From contig CAJXTM010000280.1 of assembly GCA_913061385.1 (NCBI GenBank), positions 1 to 5,954 on the forward strand: a DNA stretch of 5,954 nucleotides, in the 5' to 3' direction. Position numbers and translations under genes: made by a program. Source of the DNA: an uncultured Rhodopirellula sp. (GTDB lineage Bacteria; Planctomycetota; Planctomycetia; Pirellulales; Pirellulaceae). Positions 1 to 5,954 of this stretch are shown here, one piece after another. Position 1 is the first letter of the stretch. Each line of letters starts with the position of its first letter. The notes beneath the pieces are model-generated. The model worked only from the letters and a program-made list of their open reading frames with translations, did not search any database and had not been told where the DNA came from.

Positions 1-46
1 AGATCAGCCTCGGTCTCGTGGGCTCGGAGATGTGTATAAGAGACAG
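1..46 (+). other. Illumina Nextera i7-side adapter (synthetic, not genomic)
   Basis: Bases 1-4 (AGAT) match the end of the P7 primer. Bases 5-12 (CAGCCTCG) match the adapter-strand form of Nextera index N710. Bases 13-27 (GTCTCGTGGGCTCGG) are the Nextera read-2 sequence, and bases 28-46 are the 19-bp Tn5 mosaic end AGATGTGTATAAGAGACAG. The order is exactly that of a finished Nextera library molecule, so the biological sequence begins at 47. Any reading frame crossing base 46 is chimeric. Confidence 0.98.
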
Positions 47-2679
47 GTATTACTAAGCACAACATCGAATTCAACATTCGCGTCCTGCCCCCCCAACAGC
101 CTCCAAGATTTCTTTGGTGGAGTCACTCGCCACGACCGAGGTGCAATGACCCTGACTTGGCCAACCAAACTTTCTCTCATCGGGTTTGAGAAAGCGATGC
201 TCATCTTCTCCTTGCGTCCCAATGGACTATCGAGTCGATCGCTGCCAAGTTCAACCGACATTCGTAATGCAAGTACGGTCGGGTCACATCCGATCAGAAA
301 CACAGGCTGAGGTCCAATGTTGACTCTCTGCACTAATTGGCCGTCCACATTGACCGTTTGCAGGGGTGTTACCTTCCCCCAAACATCAACCATGCTTGCA
401 CCATCACCAAAATACGCCAGTTCTTCTGTTTCTTCCTCGGCCCACATTACCACGACAGCTCGCTTGGCATTGATATAGACCTCATTCATGGCCTGAGACC
501 TCAAACGCATCGATCCAACAGCTCTCAGATTCCCCAACAACAACGAAGTGGTCCGCCAAGGAAGAAGCAGTTCACCGGGCCGACTGTCCGAACGAAGCAG
601 TCCGAACTGGGGATCGTGTGGATTGGTAATGAAGGTGGCCTGCACACGATGTTTTCGGGCGGTAGCCATCCTGAGAATGAGGTCACGTATTCGCGTTTTC
701 TGGTCGTAAATTTTGGCGTCGAGGGGATCGATGAGTAACCATGTTCTGGGCGTCGCAAATCCGGCGTCAGCCTGCTCGCTATCGCTTCTCTCCAGAAAAG
801 CATTCAGTTCGGTTACCGATAATGGCGGCGTGCTGCTTCGACAAATTCCCTGCCAGGTAGATTCATTGCTTGGCGCTAATGGCTCAAGCCACGGCCACGA
901 GAGAATGACCTCTATTTTTTGCCCGTGGCTTTCCTCCAGCCCCTGAACGATTTCTGCGACCTGCTCCGGTAACCGAGATAGCCCCAGAAAACTGAAATCC
1001 CGCTCGCCTCCCAGTTGCCACATGCTGACCTTCTGGGTGAACTGCCCCATGATCGGTGAGAGCAGACTTTTCCACGTTTGTGAATCACGAAAAATTTCAG
1101 CCGCGACGACGTCTCGTGAATCAGAAAACTTTCGAATGTGTTCAACTGGCGGTTGATCGATCATGCCAACCGTTTGGATTCTTGCTTCCTGCAGTCTCGT
1201 GAACACAGCCCGAAGCTCGTCACGGGCAAGTTTGTCAGGTTCCCAACATGGATACTTGACCCAAGAAACACCCAACCGGGCCAGCCACGACGCAAAGTCC
1301 GCAGCTCCCATCTGCTGATGCCCATCTTGCATCGTCCAACCGTAAAGGCCTCGATGAAGCTCACCAAATTCCTGCACAACAGCCAACGTCGTCTCTGCAT
1401 TGAGCTGCAAACTCCCCCCGCCAACCAACGCGACGGTCATCCGATAAAACCCAGGCTCTAAGCCCGGGATGTTCCAATCCAGTTGAGTCCGGCTACGTTT
1501 TGCATAAGCGTTAGCATTAGGCTTCACTTTCTCGCGTTGAATTGGCATGATCGAGTTGGCAATCATCCTGCGGTCGATGTCGTACAGTTCAAATTGCACG
1601 CTGTCGATCTCCGCAGGCAAGTAGCCTGCAATACTTGCGCTTGCACGCACAGTGTCGCCGACGTTGTAAATCCCCTGAGGCTGATCCGTGGTGATTTCCA
1701 GTTGCGGCTTTTCTTCGATCCGAATGTCATCGAAACCAACGCTGCCTCGGATATCTTCCAATCCATCATCGCCGCCGTTCACAACCAATCGGGTCATCAA
1801 GTGCGTGGTACCGACAGGTGGCCTCGCCAACGGCAGCATGAAGGTCGTCCATGCAGTTTTCCCGCCTACCCTCGGCGTACTGTGCACGGCTAACTCCTCC
1901 AGCACCTCGCGTTGCTTGAACTCATCGACCTGTTGTGTGACGAACCGGCCAAACACAAACTCAACACGTGCCTTATCAAATACCAAATCAGTACGAATAC
2001 GACAGCCAAAGCGATACTGATGGGAAGCATTGGCATTCAGATAAGGAGAGGAAACCAACGCTCCGCTGCCATTCAAGTCGACTCGTAAATACCGATCAAA
2101 CAACGCGTCCGCCGGGGACGGTGGCAAAGCTTCAGGATGTATTTGGATCTGATTGACGAGCAGCGACCACCCCAACCCCAAAGAATGATTCAAGAGGCTG
2201 AGATGTGGATTCCATGGTGATTGGTCCCTCACCCACTGCCAGCCATAAATCAATTGACCATCGAACCAGCGAATGAAGTCTTCGAATTCGTCTGAACCTC
2301 GGTTGTCGCGAACCATGCCAATTTTGATGTACGTCTTATAATTGACACCACGTTGACGCTTCCATCCCACCGGCAACTGACGAATCTGTCCCATTTCGGG
2401 ACCAAATTCATAATGGAGGTCGAGAAGCTTGTCGCGAGACGGTTTCGCATCCGCAGCTTCCGCACGGTTTTGAATAGTTTCCAAGCTGCCGTCAGATGTG
2501 GAATTCCTCACGACGGGCTTGGGAATAGCCGAAACAGGCGGTAATTCCTGTCCCCAGCAACTGCCGCTGCCAGTGCACATCGCTACCATAATCGCAGCCA
2601 AGGCACAGCAACTTGCCGAGGTGGTGTTTGCGATCCGGTTTAGGACACGTAAGATGCCAGCAGTAATAGTACCGGTCAT
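47..2679 (-). CDS. Large secreted multi-domain protein with glycoside-hydrolase-like TIM-barrel core; 3' end truncated by insert end
   Basis: About 877 codons are present; the true C-terminus is missing. The start is ATG at 2679-2677. The frame stays open upstream to 2832, but that part overlaps the divergent gene, whereas this ATG begins a plausible export signal: charged start with Arg11 and Arg15, then a hydrophobic Ala/Cys/Met-rich run to about residue 43 (ends CWGQ). No clear Shine-Dalgarno precedes it. Visible order: a planctomycete-type YEFG...RQLPVGW stretch (90-106); a jelly-roll or carbohydrate-binding-like beta region (about 190-324) ending in GSVGFDDIRIE; an Ig-like beta region (about 325-438); a probable TIM barrel (about 439-724) with LGVSWVKYPCWEPD and WQLGGERD (554-561); a beta domain with DVWGKVTP and GPQPVFLIGCD like those C-terminal to clan GH-A barrels; then the start of another beta domain. 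Glu559 is in a position resembling the acid/base Glu of GH-A enzymes, but the usual preceding Asn is Gly. Polysaccharide breakdown or binding outside the cytoplasm is inference; it may be non-catalytic. Confidence 0.88.
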
Positions 2680-2688
2680 GAACGACGT

Positions 2689-3477
2689 TTGGGGGAAGAC
2701 TTGGCTGAACTGAATGTAGCTGTCCGACTTGACGCAATGAGAATGCCATTGCGAAAAGCGATCGAAACAGCCTCTCAATTGGGTGCTTCGGCGGTGGAAA
2801 TCGATGCTCGCAACGACATCCACCCTGCCCAATTATCGGACACTGGCCTTCGCCAGTTGCGGAAAATACTTGAGGACCGCAATCTCAAGGTCGCCGCCTT
2901 ACGCTTTCAAACGCGACGGGGCTACGAACATCCCCAGCATTTGGAGCGTCGCATCGAGGCCACAAAATCGGCAATGCAGCTCGCTTACCGACTCGGAGCC
3001 CCGGTTGTGATCAATTCAGTAGGCGTGGTGCCGGGTGACGAAGAAAGCCCTCAATGGGCATCACTTCGCTCTGTGTTGAACGATTTAGGACGCTTTGGCA
3101 CCCGCGTGGGTGCTTTTCTTGCTGCGGAGACCGGAGCAGAGCCTGGGCCAACGCTAGCAAAACTGCTCGATGGCGCAGACGATGCTTTCATTGCAGTTGC
3201 TTTCAACCCAGGCCAGCTGATCATCAATCGTCACGATGTCGGTGAAACACTGATGGCCCTCAAGAACCGAATTCAGATCGTCAGTGCTGTCGACGGTGTG
3301 ATTGACCTAGCGGCCGGCCGTGGCATCGCTGTCCCCCTAGGCCAAGGAGTTGCTGATTTTCCGGAGTTGATCGGGATGCTAGAAGACGTTCAGTACCGTG
3401 GACGGTATGTAGTTGGCCGAGCCGACTCACCTCTCAAAGAACTAGCTGATGGGGTTTCGTACCTGAAACAGCTGTGA
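2689..3477 (+). CDS. Sugar phosphate isomerase/epimerase-like TIM-barrel protein (xylose-isomerase-like / AP endonuclease 2 superfamily), metal site apparently degenerate
   Basis: 262 codons with a TGA stop at 3475-3477; the length suits a single-domain TIM barrel of this superfamily. The first in-frame start is TTG at 2689. TTG at 2701 (residue 5) also keeps the first strand NVAVRLDAM. ATG at 2737 would cut into that strand, so I prefer a TTG. A GGGGGAAG run (2691-2698) lies only 2 nt before 2701, too close for a normal ribosome site. Recognisable segments: GASAVEIDARNDIHPAQLSDTGLRQL begins at residue 32 (quoted part 32-51 and following), QTRRGYEHP (74-82), LAAETG (144-149), NPGQLIIN (173-180), VDGVIDLAAGRGIAVPLGQG (201-220). 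Planctomycete relatives as I recall them read DPGNLIVN, VHAKDGV and IERE near the barrel mouth. Here these are NPGQLIIN, VSAVDGV and VVGRAD, so only Glu147 of the four usual metal ligands remains (Asp to Asn173, His to Ser199, Glu to Gly243). It is cytoplasmic (no signal). Substrate unknown; it may bind rather than isomerise. Confidence 0.88.
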   Translation: MGEDLAELNVAVRLDAMRMPLRKAIETASQLGASAVEIDARNDIHPAQLSDTGLRQLRKILEDRNLKVAALRFQTRRGYEHPQHLERRIEATKSAMQLAYRLGAPVVINSVGVVPGDEESPQWASLRSVLNDLGRFGTRVGAFLAAETGAEPGPTLAKLLDGADDAFIAVAFNPGQLIINRHDVGETLMALKNRIQIVSAVDGVIDLAAGRGIAVPLGQGVADFPELIGMLEDVQYRGRYVVGRADSPLKELADGVSYLKQL

Positions 3478-3605
3478 ACACGGCAGGCGACTGGCATCAG
3501 CAGGGCAGCTAGCTCGCTGCCTCCCAATATCCCTGCGGTACGTTTACAGGCAGTTTCTTGCTTCTTGCGATCCGCTGCCCACATCAGTATCGCTGACTTG
3601 ATGCT
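3478..3605. other. Convergent intergenic spacer
   Basis: This 128-bp gap separates the 3' end of the isomerase-like gene from the 3' end of the broken hydrolase gene. No credible coding potential is seen. Its only structure is the hairpin listed at 3500-3536. Confidence 0.7.
3500..3536 (+). terminator. Candidate hairpin terminator without U-tract, after the isomerase-like gene
   Basis: GGCAGC (3504-3509) and GCTGCC (3516-3521) form a perfect 6-bp stem with a 6-nt loop, 26 nt after the TGA. Alternatively GCAGGG (3500-3505) pairs with CCCTGC (3531-3536) around a 4-bp inner stem (CAGC 3506-3509 with GCTG 3516-3519). There is no T run after either arm, so a classical intrinsic terminator is not shown. 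Position between convergent genes makes a role in transcription end plausible; chance is also possible. Confidence 0.3.
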
Positions 3606-4408
3606 TCATCTCCAAAACCTCTTCCACCCGTACTGAACGCAACTGCCTAGGCCTCGATTGAATTCGTGGGGCAGACCGCCACCTCGTCGAAACACCTGGT
3701 GTTTTTTAGAGTTTGTCACGAACCCCGATTGCAGCAAAGTCTTCGATCGGAAGTCAACCTCAAGACTGCCCTGACAAGAAGAAGGAATTGATTCGATTTC
3801 GTTCTGGGACAGCAGTGTTTCATCTGCCTTGGAACGCGTACGCTCGGCAAGCTGCTGTATGATCACGACAGCCCATTCCAACGTCGGCGGTTTTACATTA
3901 AGAGCAGACAACACGGAGCCCACCGTGCTCGGAGCCCTCTCTCGATGCTCATCTATCCTAGATGAATCGATCGAAAAACCGGGATGATCTGCAGCATAAT
4001 TTCGCAGAATGCACAACAATTCTCGCACGACCACTGGTTCTTTATTGACATTTTTGTGCCTTGCCTTGATCACAAGCTCAGAGACCGCCGCTGGTTCTCT
4101 GGCGCTTTCCACACGGACAACCAAGTCACTTCGCCCAAAACCAATCCGCCAACAATAATCACCAATGACGGAGTGCAATTTGACATCTGGATTGACTTCT
4201 AGTAGGTCGATTGCTCGCAGCAATGGACTCTCGGGGTCCAACAAGTCGATACTGGTTGGAATCCGAGTACTGACTTCCTTGCTGAACACCCCCGGATTGC
4301 AATCAATCATCACTTGATGCTTTGCCCGCTCATTCAGGGGTCGCTGAACCAGTTCGGAAGTCAGCTTTGCTACACAGCGTTTAGCATAAGCTGATCCTCG
4401 GTGGGGTG

Positions 4409-4411
4409 TCC
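4409..4411 (-). other. Frameshift site (apparent 1-base deletion) in the hydrolase gene
   Basis: The minus strand reads TTC ATG GGA CAC CCC ACC. The upstream frame gives FMGHPTEDQLMLNAV and stops at a TAG soon after. Re-reading from the A of GGA gives ACA CCC CAC CGA GGA TCA, that is TPHRGS, completing the family motif G-TPHRGS. One base is therefore missing after ATGGG, consistent with a G run of four becoming three. Confidence 0.85.
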
Positions 4412-5134
4412 CATGAAGACAACATGTTTTACGTCAGGTGAGGGGCTAAAATAAAAGTGCTGTCGCAATTCTTGACGAAACTGCTCTGGTAAATTCAGTT
4501 CATCCAAAGGCCGATTTGCAACCGACTTCCACAACTCATTCTGCCCGGATGTCACCTGTAATTTAGCCAGCAACCCACCAAGACTGTGCCCAACCAAAAC
4601 CATCTCAGACAGCGCAGGGTCAGAGCGATCTGGGTCTAGGCGTTGCCTTATTGCGATCAGATCAATACGTAACTTGGTCGCACTCGAAATGAAGGCTCTG
4701 CCCGTCGGATAATTGCAAACCCAGATTTGAAAACGATTGACAAAATCTGGCCGAGCGAGCAACTCGTTGACCATCTGGCTCCAAGTGTAAGGGTCTGACA
4801 ACAAACCATGTATGAATACCACTGGTATCTTCCCCTGCTGATACGGCTCAAGCATCTGCAACTTCCCCTCTGACAAACCAGAATCAGGACGCACAAACTC
4901 TTGCCAATAATTACGGGGGGTCGTGGCTAGTCGATAAACCAGCGGCGCGGAAAGATCCCGGGCAAGTCGCCTCGTTTCACCATCAATCTGGATCTTCCTG
5001 ATACGCCGCGAATCCAACAACTCGAGTGTTGATTGCTGCCTTGCCTGGATGACATCGGTATGTTCTGCATCTACGTGCTTCAAGACACAATCATTTGCAC
5101 CACATCTACTTGCATTTCGCATCACCAATGTTGC

Positions 5135-5137
5135 TTA
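5135..5137 (-). other. In-frame premature TAA in the hydrolase gene
   Basis: In the frame giving GMGVPLVVLRTACGDQRFMRKESAF, the next codon is TAA (+ strand TTA), followed by ATLVMRNASRC in the same frame. The frame does not change, so this is a nonsense substitution, not a shift. The matching position in relatives lies in a PFAAT-like segment, so a sense codon is expected. Confidence 0.8.
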
Positions 5138-5253
5138 GAATGCAGACTCTTTTCGCATGAACCTCTGATCGCCACAGGCCGTCCTCAAAACAACCAACGG
5201 AACTCCCATCCCGCCATTGCAATATGCTCTGGTCAGGACATTGGTGCTATACA

Positions 5254-5257
5254 CCCC
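5254..5257 (-). other. Frameshift site (apparent 1-base deletion in a G run) in the hydrolase gene
   Basis: The minus strand reads CCG GTG GGG TGT ATA, giving PVGCIAPMS then TGA. With one more G it reads GTG GGG GTG TAT AGC ACC AAT, giving PVG-VYSTN, which continues into LTRAY...GMGVPLVVLR as in relatives (LVPVG, short gap, TN.L.R.Y, GLGVPLVVLR). The run is CCCC on the plus strand; five is the likely ancestral length. Confidence 0.82.
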
Positions 5258-5734
5258 ACCGGTACAAGATCGCTAAAATCAGAGGACTGCCAGACGAAGC
5301 CTGTTTTCTTGAGCGGAACGAAACTCGTTCCAGCAGAGGTCTTCACAGTCAAACTAGAGGCTGGATCCAAGCGACCAAAACGCTGCCCCACCACAACCAA
5401 CTTGGCTAATGCAGACCGATGCAATTCAATTGTTCTGCGAGGCCTTGAACGCCTTCCCTGACTTGGTGCGCAAGCCAGAGAGGCGACCCGACAATACACA
5501 TCGACGCACTCAGCCTTTGATTCCGACTCGAGATTTCTATTCCACGCGTACAAATGCTCAATCAAGGAAACGCGGGCACCATGGGTTGTTACCTCAGTTG
5601 CCGCGTACTGTGGGGTGTGCCACTTCGTGCTACGAGGCAAACTCCGACGACCCAACGACAAAACCAACCCACTTGCGATAAGCAGGACAGCAGCCATCAA
5701 TTTTACAGGATAGGTGTGCGACAAAGCATCAAGA

Positions 5735-5752
5735 ACACTCCCACTGGAGTGT
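5735..5752. repeat. Inverted repeat, 7-bp stem and 4-nt loop
   Basis: ACACTCC (5735-5741) is the exact reverse complement of GGAGTGT (5746-5752), with loop CACT. It lies just upstream of the TTG start of the hydrolase remnant and would be in its 5' leader or promoter region. Confidence 0.5.
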
Positions 5753-5783
5753 CATGACATCCTTGTCATCCCTTTTCAAGGAT
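5750..5783. repeat. Palindrome TGTCATGACA joined to a second inverted repeat
   Basis: TGTCATGACA (5750-5759) is a perfect 10-bp palindrome that shares bases with the preceding hairpin arm. It runs directly into ATCCTTG (5759-5765), whose reverse complement CAAGGAT lies at 5777-5783 across an 11-nt loop. An operator or a hairpin terminator of an unseen upstream transcript are both possible; neither is shown. Confidence 0.45.
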
Positions 5784-5859
5784 CGTAATAAAGCTTGGCA
5801 TCAAATCAAACGTGAGCCTGGAACAACTCCTGCTCCCACTACACAGGTGTGTTGGAATG

Positions 5860-5879
5860 ATCGGTTAAGAGAAACCGAT
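5860..5879. repeat. Inverted repeat, 7-bp stem and 6-nt loop
   Basis: ATCGGTT (5860-5866) pairs exactly with AACCGAT (5873-5879) around AAGAGA. There is no clean T run next to it on either strand. It could be the terminator stem of a gene lying beyond the insert end, or chance. Confidence 0.4.
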
Positions 5880-5908
5880 TGGCCAAAGTTTTCCTGATGG
5901 GCCTAGAT

Positions 5909-5954
5909 CTGTCTCTTATACACATCTGACGCTGCCGACGACTCCTTACGTGTA
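5909..5954 (-). other. Illumina Nextera i5-side adapter (synthetic, not genomic)
   Basis: Bases 5909-5927 are the Tn5 mosaic end in reverse (CTGTCTCTTATACACATCT). Bases 5928-5941 (GACGCTGCCGACGA) complete the reverse complement of the Nextera read-1 sequence. Bases 5942-5949 (CTCCTTAC) are the reverse complement of GTAAGGAG, index S505. Bases 5950-5954 (GTGTA) begin the reverse complement of P5. The biological insert ends at 5908. Confidence 0.98.

Larger units (their letters stand above)
3606..5724 (-). pseudogene. Lipase-like alpha/beta hydrolase, disrupted by two -1 frameshifts and one stop codon
   Basis: Three open segments on the minus strand read as consecutive pieces of one protein. 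The first (5724-5254) has a hydrophobic N-terminal segment (MAAVLLIASGLVLSLG, exported or membrane-anchored) and then QRFGRLDPASSLTV and SSDFSDLVPVG. The second continues VYSTNVLTRAY...GMGVPLVVLRTAC and, past a TAA, ...DLSAPLVYRLATTPRNYW, PVVFIHGLLSDPYTW (oxyanion-hole HG) and the nucleophile elbow GHSLGG (Ser codon 4585-4583). The third continues GTPHRGSAYAKR...IPTSIDLLDPESPLL, then GRSDLVVRVESA (probable catalytic Asp, codon 4127-4125) and KARHKNV (probable His, codon 4058-4056). Adding one base at each shift gives 2118 nt, exactly 706 codons including the TAA. Start: TTG at 5724, or ATG at 5697 inside the hydrophobic segment. All triad residues survive, so decay looks recent. The last roughly 129 residues extend beyond where relatives usually end. 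Sequencing error is the main alternative for the shifts. Confidence 0.85.
5725..5908. other. Non-coding region upstream of the hydrolase pseudogene
   Basis: No credible reading frame is seen here. It holds four short inverted repeats (5735-5752, 5750-5759, 5759-5783 and 5860-5879). It should contain the ancestral promoter of the hydrolase gene, but I cannot identify -35/-10 boxes with confidence. It ends at the adapter junction at 5908/5909, so a neighbouring gene on that side is not visible. Confidence 0.6.

Noticed and set aside
32..310. Plus-strand reading frame beginning MYKRQ
   Set aside because: Its first five residues are adapter sequence and the rest is antisense to the large exported-protein gene.
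1138..1893. Plus-strand open frames at 1138-1461 and 1483-1893
   Set aside because: They are antisense to a long, motif-rich minus-strand gene and show no recognisable domain.
2680..2832. Upstream 51-codon extension of the large minus-strand protein
   Set aside because: It overlaps the divergent isomerase-like gene and would bury the export signal inside the protein; ATG at 2679 fits better.
4400..4414. Programmed -1 frameshift linking the two hydrolase segments
   Set aside because: The shift point ATG GGA CAC does not fit a slippery X XXY YYZ heptamer, and the gene also carries a separate frameshift and a stop codon, so decay or error is simpler.
3606..5128. Separate genes starting at 4313 and 5128
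   Set aside because: Both starts (GTG at 4313 and TTG at 5128) fall in the middle of conserved alpha/beta hydrolase sequence that continues upstream, so they are artefact starts within one gene.
5135..5137. TAA read as a sense codon (recoding or alternative code)
   Set aside because: Other genes use TGA and TAG/TAA as ordinary stops or simply avoid them, and nothing else suggests recoding; the gene is otherwise broken.
5033..5681. Plus-strand open frames at 5033-5461 and 5409-5681
   Set aside because: They lie opposite the N-terminal part of the hydrolase remnant, whose conserved motifs explain the sequence; the plus products resemble nothing and are basic and cysteine-rich as expected of shadows.
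47..5908. CRISPR array, tRNA, rRNA, phage or defence genes
   Set aside because: I looked for direct repeats with spacers, cloverleaf patterns and typical nuclease, integrase or toxin motifs on both strands and saw none.

Overview
The window is one cloned or assembled DNA molecule with synthetic sequence at both ends. Bases 1-46 and 5909-5954 are Illumina Nextera adapter, including both sample indexes, so the biological insert is 47-5908. The insert looks like a planctomycete (Pirellulales/Planctomycetales-like) environmental or metagenomic fragment. I base this on three protein families whose sequence signatures I recognise from planctomycete genomes: a very large secreted multi-domain protein with a TIM-barrel-like core, a divergent sugar phosphate isomerase/epimerase-like protein, and a lipase-like alpha/beta hydrolase with the long N-terminal region seen in that phylum. 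This is recognition from memory, not a database search.

Layout. (1) 47-2679, minus strand: a large exported protein, cut off at its C-terminus by the end of the insert; the translated frame then runs into the adapter. (2) 2689-3477, plus strand: a xylose-isomerase-like TIM-barrel protein, divergent from gene 1 with only about 9 bp between the proposed starts. Three of the four usual metal-ligand positions appear substituted. (3) 3478-3605: a short convergent spacer with one hairpin. (4) 3606-5724, minus strand: a single alpha/beta hydrolase gene broken into three open pieces by two apparent single-base deletions and one in-frame TAA. Restoring two bases gives one continuous frame of about 706 codons. 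(5) 5725-5908: a non-coding stretch with a cluster of short inverted repeats.

How the genes relate. Genes 1 and 2 are divergent and so tightly spaced that promoter elements of each probably lie inside the other's 5' coding region. Carbohydrate-related functions for both are plausible but not shown. The hydrolase remnant is convergent with gene 2 and has no visible link to it.

No CRISPR array, tRNA, rRNA, natural mobile element or defence system is visible. The points most worth a second look are the triple-lesion hydrolase, the apparently metal-site-defective isomerase homologue, and the adapter ends, which create false peptide termini and a false 19-bp terminal inverted repeat.
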